Part shown: positions 7,235-15,624 of the stretch, piece after piece | Position numbering within the stretch: the first letter of the stretch is position 1 | How the letters are laid out: every line of letters starts with the position of its first letter | DNA from: Bacteroidia bacterium | GTDB lineage: Bacteria > Bacteroidota > Bacteroidia > J057 | NCBI GenBank assembly: GCA_030430205.1 | Contig: JAUIGE010000041.1 | Span: 1 to 56,556, forward strand | Length of the DNA: 56,556 nucleotides | Direction of reading: 5' to 3' | Translations under genes and position numbers: made by a program | The notes under the pieces: generated by a model | Database searches by the model: none | Told to the model about the DNA's origin: nothing | What the model saw: the letters and a program-made list of their open reading frames with translations, nothing else

Positions 7235-8296
7235 ATGAACATAGCTTTATTATTTGGTGGTAAATCTCCCGAGCATGAGATCTCGGTTCGCTCAGCCCGC
7301 AACATTGCGGCGGCTATAAATAAAGAGAAGCATAAGCTGACGCTTATCGGGGTCGATCCCAATGGCGGCTGGCGCCTCCTGGGGAAGGAACATCTGGCAG
7401 ATACCTTCGTGACCACGCAGGCACCCCGGCTGGCTCTGGTGCCAGGCCGCAAGCAGGACCAGATCATCCGCCTCGACACCATGGAAGAGATCGCCCAACC
7501 GGATGTGATTTTTGCCATTATTCATGGCCCTTATGGCGAGGACGGCACCGTGCAGGGGCTTTTGCGGGTGTTGGACCTGCCCTTTGTAGGGCCCGATGTG
7601 CTGAGCTCTGCCGTGGCTATGGACAAGGATTTTGCAAAAAGGCTTTTGCGGGAAGCAGGCCTCATGGTGGCCAAAGGCCTCGTCTTTCACGCCCATGAAA
7701 AAGAGGCCATAGACTATATGGCCGTGGTCAATCAGCTGGGTACACCCCTTTTTATCAAACCCGCCAATATGGGTTCTTCCGTAGGCGTGCATAAAGCCCG
7801 GAATCAGGTTGAATTTTCCGCCGCCATCAAAGACGCCTTTCATTATGACCGCAAGATCATCATAGAGGAAATGATCACGGGCAGAGAGCTGGAGTGCGCT
7901 GTATTGGGGAATGAAAAGCCAGAGGTGACGCATATAGGTGAAATCGCTACTGCGGAAGAGTACTCCTTCGATGCCAAATATGTCAGTGAAACAGAAGCCC
8001 AGCTCAGCATCCCGGCTGATGTGACAGATGCAGAGCTTTTTCAACTTCAAATGGTCGCCAAACAGGCTTACCAGGTGTTGGGTTGCGAAGGCATGGCCCG
8101 GGTAGATATGTTTATGACAAAGGAGGGAGACGTTTATGTAAACGAGATTAACACCCTGCCTGGCTTCACCAACATCAGCATGTATCCTCAGCTCTGGGAG
8201 CATGCCGGCACTTCTTACACCGCTTTGATAGACGAATTGATCCGGCTGGCGATAGAGCGGCACAAGGCGCAGGCAGCACTTAGCATGAAGAGGTAA
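7235..8296 (+). CDS. ddl: D-alanine--D-alanine ligase
   Basis: The enzyme joins two D-alanines with ATP to make the dipeptide that ends the peptidoglycan stem; it acts in the cytoplasm. The 353-residue length fits the family. It opens MNIALLFGGKSPEHEISVRS with the HEIS motif at residues 14-17. It continues with the ATP-grasp lysine region FIKPANMGSSVGV (about 172-184), IIEEMITGRELECAVLG, GMARVDMF and the Mg-binding VNEINTLPGFT near the C-terminus. All expected catalytic elements are present. It starts 17 bp after a heptanucleotide tract. Confidence 0.96.
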   Translation: MNIALLFGGKSPEHEISVRSARNIAAAINKEKHKLTLIGVDPNGGWRLLGKEHLADTFVTTQAPRLALVPGRKQDQIIRLDTMEEIAQPDVIFAIIHGPYGEDGTVQGLLRVLDLPFVGPDVLSSAVAMDKDFAKRLLREAGLMVAKGLVFHAHEKEAIDYMAVVNQLGTPLFIKPANMGSSVGVHKARNQVEFSAAIKDAFHYDRKIIIEEMITGRELECAVLGNEKPEVTHIGEIATAEEYSFDAKYVSETEAQLSIPADVTDAELFQLQMVAKQAYQVLGCEGMARVDMFMTKEGDVYVNEINTLPGFTNISMYPQLWEHAGTSYTALIDELIRLAIERHKAQAALSMKR

Positions 8297-8430
8297 GCCT
8301 CAGTCTCTATTTGCAAATGGTTGCTTTTTCTCCGAATTTTAACGACAGCAATCTATCCGACAGAAAAGCGCTTCTTTCCCTTATCTTCTCAACTCATTCT
8401 CTTTTTTCAATTCTCAATTTTTTATCAATT

Positions 8431-8961
8431 ATGCGTATTTTTTTGCTCACCGCATTGTCTATAGGTTTTCTGCTGTCTGCTCAGGCACAGGAAAAAACCA
8501 CAGCTGAACCCATGCCCAATTGCCGCTATGAGATCAACCAGGTAGATAAGTTTACCGACGATATCATGCGGCTGACTCAGTCGGCCAAAATTTGGAAAGG
8601 ATTTTATGAAGAGGAATTTATCGAATGTGCCGCTGTGCGCGAAAATGACAACAGAGGCCTTCTTTTTGCCTATTATGCGCATGAGGAGTATCTGGTAGAA
8701 AAAGGCGACAGCCTGATGTTGCTGCTGGATAATAATGAAATCCTGATTTTGCAGGCGCAAAAAAACCGCCTGGCTGAGCGTTATTCAGATAAAATCTACT
8801 TTGCCAATGTATTTTATCCGCTGGATGATAAGCAGATTGAAATCCTCGCAGCCAATAAGATCAAGGCTGTCCGCCAGTATTATAAAACCGGTTTTTTTGA
8901 AAGAGATCTTAAAGAAAGAAAACAAAAGGCCGTCAAGGACTTACTTGTTTGTATCCAATAA
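8431..8961 (+). CDS. exported protein of unknown function
   Basis: The start is taken at 8431 because it gives a clean signal peptide (MRIFLLTALSIGFLLSAQAQ); the longer frame upstream adds an implausible N-terminus. The mature protein is about 155 residues, with two cysteines (Cys30 in PNCRYEI and Cys in FIECAAV) and a charged C-terminal helix. It probably lies in the periplasm or outer envelope. No family is recognised. It is 134 bp downstream of ddl and 21 bp upstream of the PRTase gene, so it may be co-transcribed with either. Confidence 0.78.
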   Translation: MRIFLLTALSIGFLLSAQAQEKTTAEPMPNCRYEINQVDKFTDDIMRLTQSAKIWKGFYEEEFIECAAVRENDNRGLLFAYYAHEEYLVEKGDSLMLLLDNNEILILQAQKNRLAERYSDKIYFANVFYPLDDKQIEILAANKIKAVRQYYKTGFFERDLKERKQKAVKDLLVCIQ

Positions 8962-8982
8962 AAAGAATCCTCTGCCCGCAGA

Positions 8983-10098
8983 ATGAGTAGATACCAGGTT
9001 GAAATTGCTGCCGGCAAACTTGCTATAGAAACCACCCAGGAACTGGTTGGCTTGTCTGAGCTTTTGGGCTTTGCAAGCCGCCAAAATCCCAACAGAAGTT
9101 TTCTGTTTGTCTCCAAAGTCCTGGGCAAGTACATCCCTGTACGTCCAGCCATCTTTCGGAAACAATGTGCCCGACTCGCCGCCACCGCTGGCGCGGTCGA
9201 AGGCCCACTATGTGTGATGGGGCTGGCAGAGACAGCTACCGGATTGGGGCACGGGATATTTGCGGCTTTGAAAGAAAAAAAGCCAGAGCTGGAGGCATTT
9301 TATTGCCATAGCACGCGCTGCCGCAGCTCCCAAATGCCTTTGGCATTTCAATTTAATGAATCTCACAGCCATGCTGTGAACCACCTGCTCTATGAGCCCT
9401 TTCCTCCTTTTCAGAGGATATTTAAAGAAGCCCGCTCCCTTGTGCTCGTAGATGATGAAATCACTACCGGACGCACCCTGACTCAGCTCGCCAGGGCCTA
9501 TCTGGCCCTGAATCCCCATATTCAGCAAATCTACTTTTTGAGCCTGGTAAGCTGGCTCAGTCCGGAGCGCGAAGCGATCATCGAAAAGGATCTGGGCTGC
9601 AGGCTGAAGGTTTCAGCTTTGCTGAAAGGGCGTTTTTCCTTTGATCAAAATCCCCTGTATTTTAAACAATTTCCCCAGCCCTATGCGATGCCCGATGCAT
9701 CACTGCCGGTGAGGATGGATTTAGGGCGACGAGGCATAGCCGAGACACACCCACATCATTTTTTGCCAAAAATAAGTAAGCTCGCGCTACCTGAGCAACC
9801 TCTGCTCGTACTGGGGACAGGAGAGTGTAATTACCTGCCTTTTTTGTTGGCCGAACAACTGGAGCAGCAGGGACAGGATGTCCTGTTTTTATCTACCGGG
9901 CAATCGCCCATGATAGTGGATGGGGCCATCAAAAGCAGGATGGAAGTCTCAGACCATCACCAGCGCGGCTTGCAGCATTACCTCTACAACCTGCCGCAAG
10001 GCCGCCATATCATCGTGGTATATGAAAGCGCTGAGATCATGCAGCAGCATCAGTTGCCTTCTTCGCTTTCCGCCCAAAAAGTACATCTACATGCCTGA
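8983..10098 (+). CDS. phosphoribosyltransferase with TRSP-type C-terminal domain
   Basis: The N-terminal half carries the PRPP-binding loop LVLVDDEITTGRTL at about residues 150-163, typical of type I phosphoribosyltransferases. The C-terminal half (VLGTGECNYLPFLLAEQL, FLSTGQSPM) matches the TRSP domain that accompanies the PRTase_2 family. Comparative genomics places such proteins in Ter-associated clusters predicted to make a nucleoside-like metabolite. Here it overlaps the HAD gene by 8 bp and is followed by a StiP-family gene, so the three form one operon. Substrate and product are not known. Confidence 0.83.
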   Translation: MSRYQVEIAAGKLAIETTQELVGLSELLGFASRQNPNRSFLFVSKVLGKYIPVRPAIFRKQCARLAATAGAVEGPLCVMGLAETATGLGHGIFAALKEKKPELEAFYCHSTRCRSSQMPLAFQFNESHSHAVNHLLYEPFPPFQRIFKEARSLVLVDDEITTGRTLTQLARAYLALNPHIQQIYFLSLVSWLSPEREAIIEKDLGCRLKVSALLKGRFSFDQNPLYFKQFPQPYAMPDASLPVRMDLGRRGIAETHPHHFLPKISKLALPEQPLLVLGTGECNYLPFLLAEQLEQQGQDVLFLSTGQSPMIVDGAIKSRMEVSDHHQRGLQHYLYNLPQGRHIIVVYESAEIMQQHQLPSSLSAQKVHLHA

Positions 10099-10825
10099 AT
10101 TGATCAATTGTATAGACCTGGATGACACCTTTGTCGTCAGCCGCCGCAAGCAAAAAGACGGCCTGAAGTATGAGGCCGTAGGACAAAACAGGAATGGAGA
10201 CTGGATCAGTTTTCGTGATCCCAAGCAAAAACTTCTCTTTGAGGTGATCAGGGAAAAAGGCCGCTTGATTCCGATAACGGGCCGAAGATCTGCCTCTCTG
10301 GCCTTGCTGAAAATGGAATTTTCCTCCTTCAAAATCGTGAGCCATGGCGCCATTATCCTGGATGCTTCGGGCAAAATGATGGAAGACTGGAGCGCCATCA
10401 ACCGCCTGGCTTCCTTTCAGCAGGAACTGAAAGATATTTTGGGTGAATTGAAAGCTATCGTGCCGGAAGTTTTTGCTGAATTCCAATTCAAAATGGCTGT
10501 TGATCAGGGCTTTGGGGTGTATATAGAGGTAAAAGGGGAAATGGGTTTGCTGGGAAAATTCAAGGCATTTTTGACAACGGAAAAACTACTCCCGTCCTCC
10601 TGGATGATACACCATAATCTATATAATATGGCCATCCTCCCCCCTTGCTCACGCAAGGAAAAAGCCCTCGCATGGCTTCAGGAGCACCATCTCCCGGGAG
10701 ATGCTCTCTTTTTGGGCTTTGGCGACAGCCAAAGTGACCTCCCTTTTATGCAGCTCTGCGACTTCGCCTGCTTCCCGCAGGGAAGCCAGATCGGCAAACA
10801 ATTGACATTTCAACCCCATCATTGA
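10091..10825 (+). CDS. HAD-superfamily hydrolase of the PRTase/StiP cluster
   Basis: The start is set at the ATG overlapping the previous stop (ATGCCTGA), giving 244 residues. Motif I of the HAD fold is near the N-terminus (INCIDLDDTFVVS, DxDxT). A threonine-containing LIPITGRRSASL follows, and motif IV appears as LGFGDSQSDLPFM near the C-terminus. A Cof-like cap insertion separates them. HAD phosphatases with this neighbour set are predicted to remove a phosphate during synthesis of a ribosyl product. The gene order PRTase-HAD-StiP supports a pathway role; the reaction itself is inference. Confidence 0.83.
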   Translation: MPELINCIDLDDTFVVSRRKQKDGLKYEAVGQNRNGDWISFRDPKQKLLFEVIREKGRLIPITGRRSASLALLKMEFSSFKIVSHGAIILDASGKMMEDWSAINRLASFQQELKDILGELKAIVPEVFAEFQFKMAVDQGFGVYIEVKGEMGLLGKFKAFLTTEKLLPSSWMIHHNLYNMAILPPCSRKEKALAWLQEHHLPGDALFLGFGDSQSDLPFMQLCDFACFPQGSQIGKQLTFQPHH

Positions 10826-10828
10826 CCC

Positions 10829-11911
10829 ATGAATAGCCCCATCAGCGGCAGCTACCTGCCCGAGGATACCCGTTTTTTGCTCAAACAGATAGACATGCCT
10901 TTTGTGAATCTGACTGAAAAGGAAAAAAAGATTCAGACAGAGAAAAAGCATTATAGCGAAATGATTCATTTGGAGCCAGTGCCCTCGGCGGGCTATTTGC
11001 AGCTTTTCAGAGAGCTGACGGAGCGCCATCGGGAACGAATGGCTGCTGAAGCAGTGGGGTTGGCCCGGCATATTGCCGGGCAGATAGCGGGAGAAATCAC
11101 GCTGGTTTCCCTGGCGCGGGCGGGCACGCCCGTGGGAGCCTTGCTGGGGCGCATTTTGCGCCAGCGATATGGGCGTGAAGCCTGGCATTACTCGCTCTCG
11201 ATCATCCGCGATCGCGGCATAGATCAAAATGCTTTGGCATACATCTGTCGGCATCACCCTTCCACATCCATCGTGTTTGTGGATGGCTGGACCGCCAAGG
11301 GCGTGATCACTTTTGAGCTGAAAGCGGCCATAGCCGATTGGAATGCGCAGTATCTGCACTGGCCGATCTCATCGGATCTCTATGTCATCTCTGACATAGG
11401 CGGCACGGCGGACATCGCCGCCACGACGGATGATTATGCCATCCCCTCCGGGGTGTTGAATGCGCCCGTTTCGGGCCTGTTGAGCCGATCTATCCTGAAT
11501 GATGCCTACATCGGGCCCGATGATTTTCACGGGACGGTCTATTACCGTCATCTGAAGCCTTTTGATCATAGCAGCTGGTTTTTGGACCAGCTGATGGAGG
11601 CGGCGAGGGAGGCACAGCCTGTGGCTGTGATAAAGGGCGCTGAGCTTGCTCAGCAGCGGGAGCAAATGCTGCAATATGTTGAAACTTTAATGAAACGCTA
11701 TCAGATCCAGGATATCAACCTGGTCAAACCAGGTATCGCAGAGGCAACCCGCGTATTGATGCGGCGGATTCCTGAATTGCTGATTCTCCAAAACCCAGAT
11801 GATCCAGATGTCCGGCACCTCATCCAAATCGCCGAAAAAAAATCCATTCCCATACAGGTCAACTCACAATCTCCCCTCAAGGCCTGCGGCCTCATCAAAA
11901 CCTTCCCCTAA
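10829..11911 (+). CDS. StiP-family protein with C-terminal PELOTA-like domain
   Basis: The 360-residue protein begins MNSPISGSYLPEDTRFLLK, a start typical of the StiP family found in Ter-linked stress clusters. The central region carries LVSLARAGTPVGALLGR (about residues 92-108) and a second PRTase-like loop FVDGWTAKGVITFEL (about 148-162). Residues from about 284 on (QDINLVKPGIAEATRVLM) look like a PELOTA RNA-binding domain, ending LKACGLIKTF. The family is labelled a cysteine protease in databases, but the motifs read more like a second phosphoribosyltransferase. It lies 3 bp after the HAD gene. No ATP-grasp or HpcH/HpaI-type partner follows, so the cluster is shorter than the usual set. 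Confidence 0.8.
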   Translation: MNSPISGSYLPEDTRFLLKQIDMPFVNLTEKEKKIQTEKKHYSEMIHLEPVPSAGYLQLFRELTERHRERMAAEAVGLARHIAGQIAGEITLVSLARAGTPVGALLGRILRQRYGREAWHYSLSIIRDRGIDQNALAYICRHHPSTSIVFVDGWTAKGVITFELKAAIADWNAQYLHWPISSDLYVISDIGGTADIAATTDDYAIPSGVLNAPVSGLLSRSILNDAYIGPDDFHGTVYYRHLKPFDHSSWFLDQLMEAAREAQPVAVIKGAELAQQREQMLQYVETLMKRYQIQDINLVKPGIAEATRVLMRRIPELLILQNPDDPDVRHLIQIAEKKSIPIQVNSQSPLKACGLIKTFP

Positions 11912-11948
11912 TCCCCTCATCTGCTAATTTGCTCATCAGCTAATCATC
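11908..11948. repeat. short CTAAT/CTCATC-rich repeat tract
   Basis: Degenerate heptad-like units (CTAATCC, CCTCATC, TGCTAAT, TTGCTCA) fill the space between two convergent genes. The 12-mer TAATCCCCTCAT recurs at 29018-29030 in front of the permease cluster. Confidence 0.5.
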
Positions 11949-12263
11949 TTCCTCCAAATCATTCAGCGCACTTTGCAGCTCACTCAGCGCATGCCTGTCG
12001 CGCTGCTGGCGTGCCATATTGATACCTTCTCTATAAATTCTCTCAGCATCGGCTGTTTTTTGGACTTTTTCATAAGATTTTCCCAAATGATAATACAAGC
12101 CCATGTATTGGGGATGAATCTTGCGTAACTTGAGGAAAAATTGGATAGCAGACAGATGCTGATCCCCTTTGGCATACTCATAAGCAATGGAGTAAAGGGT
12201 GAAGGCATCTTCCGGATCTTCTTCCAGAAAGGAAAATAAGCGGTTTAAGCTGTCTTGATTCAT
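11940..12263 (-). CDS. small TPR protein
   Basis: The chosen ATG gives 107 residues (MNQDSLNRLFSFLEEDPEDA); a longer frame exists but runs into the promoter region of etfB. The protein contains about two and a half tetratricopeptide units (AFTLYSIAYEYAKGDQHLSA, GLYYHLGKSYEKVQKTADAE), so it should be a helical protein-interaction module. It has no signal peptide or membrane span. It is divergent from etfB. Similar short TPR proteins are common in the phylum and have no defined function. Confidence 0.82.
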   Translation of the reverse strand: MNQDSLNRLFSFLEEDPEDAFTLYSIAYEYAKGDQHLSAIQFFLKLRKIHPQYMGLYYHLGKSYEKVQKTADAERIYREGINMARQQRDRHALSELQSALNDLEEDD

Positions 12264-12285
12264 TTTACCAATGGCGTTTTTTTTA

Positions 12286-12293
12286 TAACTTTG
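12286..12293 (+). promoter_or_regulatory. candidate -7 element of etfBA
   Basis: TAACTTTG matches the Bacteroidota TAnnTTTG element and lies 29 bases before the etfB start. No well-spaced TTG -33 element is evident. Confidence 0.4.
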
Positions 12294-12322
12294 TGCCTCA
12301 ATTTTCAAACCTTCGTGAATTT

Positions 12323-13066
12323 ATGAAAATTCTTGTTTGTATTAGCCACGTTCCTGATACGACTACTAAAGTACAATTTGAGGCTGACGGCCTTTCCCTC
12401 AACAAAACAGGTGTAACATTTGTGATCAACCCTTACGATGAGTATGGGCTATCACGTGCATTGGATTTTAAAGAGAAAGAAGGAAAATCTGTTTCTATAA
12501 CTGTTATTTCTGTAGGCGGCAGGGAGGTAGAGCCAACCTTGCGAAAAGCACTCGCTATCGGTGCTGATGACGCTGTCCGCGTCGACAAAGCTGCGCTTGA
12601 TGCGCACCAGGTAGCCCAGGAGATCGCTGAATATGCCGATCCCAGAGAGTTTGACATCATCTTTATGGGTAAAGAGTCTATAGACTTTAACGGTGGCCTG
12701 GTCCCTGGCCTGGTAGCCGAAAAACTCGGATGGCCTTTTGTATCCTTTGCCACTCAGATGGAGCTGGAGGGAGAAAAAGACGTTATTCTCCACCGTGAGG
12801 TAGATGGCGGTTTTGAGGTAGTAGAGAGCTCTCTGCCACTGGTCGTTAGCTGCCAGAAAGGTATAGCAGAATGGCGAATCCCCAATATGAGAGGGATTAT
12901 GGCTGCCCGTAAAAAGCCTTTGTCTGTGGTTTCCGGTGTGGATGCAGAGGCCAGGACAACTACCCTCAGTTTCACTTATCCACCAGCCAAAGGCAATACG
13001 ATGTATATCGATGCTGAGCAGCCGGAGAAATTGATTGATGTGTTAGCAGATAAGGGAATTATTTAA
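12323..13066 (+). CDS. etfB: electron transfer flavoprotein subunit beta
   Basis: The 247-residue protein begins MKILVCISHVPDTTTKVQFE and contains VINPYDEYGLSRALDFKE and ALAIGADDAVRVD, hallmarks of the ETF beta/FixA family with its AMP/adenine-nucleotide fold. A later segment (GIMAARKKPL) corresponds to the dehydrogenase-recognition region. With EtfA it forms a cytoplasmic heterodimer that accepts electrons from acyl-CoA and other dehydrogenases and passes them to the quinone pool. The alpha-subunit gene follows by 24 bp on the same strand. The ATG at 12323 is preferred to a longer frame. Confidence 0.95.
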   Translation: MKILVCISHVPDTTTKVQFEADGLSLNKTGVTFVINPYDEYGLSRALDFKEKEGKSVSITVISVGGREVEPTLRKALAIGADDAVRVDKAALDAHQVAQEIAEYADPREFDIIFMGKESIDFNGGLVPGLVAEKLGWPFVSFATQMELEGEKDVILHREVDGGFEVVESSLPLVVSCQKGIAEWRIPNMRGIMAARKKPLSVVSGVDAEARTTTLSFTYPPAKGNTMYIDAEQPEKLIDVLADKGII

Positions 13067-13090
13067 TCAGATAACAAAGAATAAGAATAT

Positions 13091-14056
13091 ATGTCAGTAC
13101 TTCTTTTTGCTGAAAACTCTCAGGGAGAATTCAAAAAAGCGACATTCGAAGCGGCGACTTATGCTTATGATCTGGCTCAGGCAATGGGTACAGACCTTCA
13201 GGCTGTGTCAGTAGGGCAGGTGACTGAAGATAAGCTGAAAGAGCTGGGGAAATATGGGGTCAGCAAAGTGCATCGTGTAGCTGATGAGCGCATGAATGCC
13301 TTTGCCAATACGGCTTTCGCCGCTGCGGTCAGCGCTGTCGCGAAAGAAATCGACGCCCCGGTCGTCGTCATGGCTCAAACCTATAACGGGCGGGCGATTG
13401 CCCCCCGTGTAAGCGTCAAACTTGACGCCACCACCGTCTCCGGAGCAGCTACGCTGCTCGACCCCGCGGCCAAATTCAAGGCAGAGCGCCTTGCATATTC
13501 GGGCAAAGGGGTAGAGACCGTTGACGTCAACGGCGGCAAAATAGTCGTCACCGTCAAAACCAATGGATATAAGGTGGCAGAAAATCCAACGGCGGTAACT
13601 GTCACAGATGCTGATTTCCAGGCTGCAGAGCAGGATTTTGATGCAGTAGCAAAGGAGATCATCAAAGCTGCCGAAGGCATTTCGCTGACGGAGGCAGATG
13701 CTGTCGTATCTGCTGGCCGTGGCATGAAAGGCCCGGAAAACTGGCCCATGATCGAGGAGCTTGCAGGCTACCTCGGTGCAGCCACAGCTTGCTCCAAGCC
13801 TACCGCTGACATGGGATGGAGACCCCATCATGAGCACGTTGGACAGACCGGAATACAAATTGCTCCCAATCTGTATATCGCTATCGGAATCTCCGGCGCT
13901 ATCCAGCATTTGGCGGGCGTGAGCTCCAGCAAGACCATTGTTGTGATCAACAAAGACCCGGAAGCGCCTTTCTTCAAAGTTGCTGATTATGGAATCATCG
14001 GAGATTTGTTTGAGGTCGTTCCTAAGTTGAATGCATACTTGAAGAGTAAGAATTAG
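13091..14056 (+). CDS. etfA: electron transfer flavoprotein subunit alpha
   Basis: The 321-residue protein has the ETF N-terminal domain ([20 protein letters not shown]) and the C-terminal FAD-binding domain. Diagnostic stretches are [42 protein letters not shown] and [19 protein letters not shown]. It binds FAD and pairs with EtfB. Length and all FAD-contact motifs are intact. A heptanucleotide tract begins at its stop codon, a likely end to the operon, though no hairpin terminator with a T run is seen. Confidence 0.96.
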   Translation: MSVLLFAENSQGEFKKATFEAATYAYDLAQAMGTDLQAVSVGQVTEDKLKELGKYGVSKVHRVADERMNAFANTAFAAAVSAVAKEIDAPVVVMAQTYNGRAIAPRVSVKLDATTVSGAATLLDPAAKFKAERLAYSGKGVETVDVNGGKIVVTVKTNGYKVAENPTAVTVTDADFQAAEQDFDAVAKEIIKAAEGISLTEADAVVSAGRGMKGPENWPMIEELAGYLGAATACSKPTADMGWRPHHEHVGQTGIQIAPNLYIAIGISGAIQHLAGVSSSKTIVVINKDPEAPFFKVADYGIIGDLFEVVPKLNAYLKSKN

Positions 14057-14142
14057 TTGGCAGTTGGCAGTGTGCAGTCAAGTACTGTCTACTGCCAACT
14101 GTATACTGCCAACTGTCTACTGCCAACTGTATACTGCCCACT
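14056..14142. repeat. heptanucleotide tandem tract with inverted halves
   Basis: The left part reads TTGGCAG TTGGCAG; the right part alternates CTGCCAA with CTGTATA/CTGTCTA on a 7-bp period. The halves are reverse complements (GGCAGTTGG against CTGCCAAC), so the RNA could fold into a long hairpin. The unit matches the first tract upstream of ddl. Confidence 0.88.
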
Positions 14143-14187
14143 ATTTACCTTTTCAGATAAATTCATTAAGTTTAAAAAACTCGTTCG

Positions 14188-14829
14188 GTGGAGAAAATAC
14201 ATTTAGAAATTATTGGCCTTTCTTCCAGCCACTCGCCTATTGGGCATTTTGCATTGGTGCTGGGAGAAACAGAGGGGAATCGCCGATTGCCTATTATCAT
14301 TGGTGGTGCGGAGGCACAGGCCATCGGTTTTGAATTGGAAAATATCAAAACCAACAGGCCGATGACACACGACCTGATTTTCAATTTATCCAAACATTTT
14401 GAGATTGATCTACTGGAGATCATCATCAATGATCTGCATGAGGGCATTTTCTTCGCCAAACTTATTTTGGAGCACAATGGAGAAATCCATGAGATAGATA
14501 GCCGTCCCAGCGATGCTGTAGCCATAGCTGTGCGCTTCAAAGTTCCCATTTACGCTTATGAAAGCGTTTTGGATGAAGCTGGAATCATCATTGATCAGGA
14601 TGAAGAAGATGTAGAATATGCCGATGATGAAGGTGAATTTTCTCTTGCAGAAGTAGAAAAATCTGACCCCATTGAGGCTGAAGAGGACCCGATCCCGTCG
14701 GCTATATCCCCAACCACTACTCAGGATTTGGATAAGCTCAACCAGATGCTGGCTGATGCATTGAGTCAGGAAGATTATGAGCTTGCGGCAAAACTCCGGG
14801 ACCAGATATCAAAATTGAAAGGAGAGTAA
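14188..14829 (+). CDS. DUF151 bifunctional-nuclease-family protein with UVR motif
   Basis: The 213-residue protein starts at a GTG (MEKIHLEIIGLSSSHSPIGH). Residues up to about 130 form the BFN/DUF151 domain (RRLPIIIGGAEAQAIGFELE, DSRPSDAVAIAVRF). An acidic linker follows, and the last 30 residues (MLADALSQEDYELAAKLRDQ) are a UvrB/UvrC-interaction motif. The family name reflects nuclease activity reported for a plant member; the bacterial role is unclear, with protein-protein contact through the UVR helix pair likely. The GTG start is supported because the first strand (KIHLEIIGLSSS) is the conserved beginning of the family. Confidence 0.9.
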   Translation: MEKIHLEIIGLSSSHSPIGHFALVLGETEGNRRLPIIIGGAEAQAIGFELENIKTNRPMTHDLIFNLSKHFEIDLLEIIINDLHEGIFFAKLILEHNGEIHEIDSRPSDAVAIAVRFKVPIYAYESVLDEAGIIIDQDEEDVEYADDEGEFSLAEVEKSDPIEAEEDPIPSAISPTTTQDLDKLNQMLADALSQEDYELAAKLRDQISKLKGE

Positions 14830-14838
14830 GTAGGATTA

Positions 14839-15558
14839 TCAATCCAATCTTTCTACTCCCGCTCTGGGAGCTCCTCCCAGCTGAGTTAAAAAGAAATTAT
14901 AGGTATTTCCTGCCTGGATATTGACGCCTGGGAGCGTCGCCACTACACTTTGGGCCTGATCAAAAACAAATTCAAAATCGTAGGTGCCGGGTTTTATTTT
15001 TGAAAAGCCAGAATAATTCAAAAAATTAAGGCGGTCAATATTGAAAGTGGAATCATTCTTTATTCGTAAGGAAACCGATGCCATGGTATAATTGACATTC
15101 ATGAAGCGCACATTGGCGGCAGTATCGCCGGGCGCATCGAAGATGTCTATGGTCTTGACCAATTTGGCTTTGCCAACACTATCAATCAGTACGACAGAAG
15201 CTTTCACTTCCGGATTGAGGCGGAAGCCTTCCTCCGGGATGACTTCATCCCCACTATTGCGGTCTATGATGCGCAGCCAGGTATCCGGCTCCTTCTCCAG
15301 GCTGTCAAAGCCTGTCGTTGTGATCAGGGAGGCATAGCCTCCTTTAGGCCACGATTCCATGAAATCAATGTTGCTGGCAAACAATCCATCGCTCTCAAAA
15401 GAGCGCAGATATACATCCACTCTGGCCGCCGGCCCATAGGCGTTGAGCAGGTTCATATAGGTTCTGGATTGTTCGAGGGGTTTGAAAGGCTCATCCTGGC
15501 AGCTCGCTATCAGGAGAAACAAAGCAAAAAGGCCTGGTAAAAAAGTATTTTTTCGCAT
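14839..15558 (-). CDS. lipoprotein with DUF4397-like domain
   Basis: The ATG chosen yields MRKNTFLPGLFALFLLIASC, a lipoprotein signal whose Cys follows the LIAS box, so the 239-residue precursor should be lipidated and placed in the envelope. Two repeats of the type RxMNVNYTMASVSLRI and GFSKIKPGTYDFEF resemble the DUF4397 beta-sandwich. The C-terminus (GNTYNFFLTQLGG) fits the same family. The function is unknown. It is convergent with the DUF151 gene (9-bp gap) and 66 bp downstream of trhO, possibly in one transcript. Confidence 0.78.
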   Translation of the reverse strand: MRKNTFLPGLFALFLLIASCQDEPFKPLEQSRTYMNLLNAYGPAARVDVYLRSFESDGLFASNIDFMESWPKGGYASLITTTGFDSLEKEPDTWLRIIDRNSGDEVIPEEGFRLNPEVKASVVLIDSVGKAKLVKTIDIFDAPGDTAANVRFMNVNYTMASVSLRIKNDSTFNIDRLNFLNYSGFSKIKPGTYDFEFVFDQAQSVVATLPGVNIQAGNTYNFFLTQLGGAPRAGVERLD

Positions 15559-15624
15559 GAACAAAGATTTTCTTATCTAACGCACAAAGGCCGTACCATG
15601 GTACTAAATGGACGAAGGCCCATC

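Noticed and set aside
7292-8263. 323-codon open frame antisense to ddl.
   Set aside because: It lies wholly opposite a clear conserved enzyme and its translation has no recognisable motif; a GC-rich gene often leaves the opposite strand open.
7235-8296. ddl as the missing ATP-grasp enzyme of the PRTase/HAD/StiP cluster.
   Set aside because: It has the complete set of D-Ala-D-Ala ligase motifs and an unrelated exported gene separates it from the cluster.
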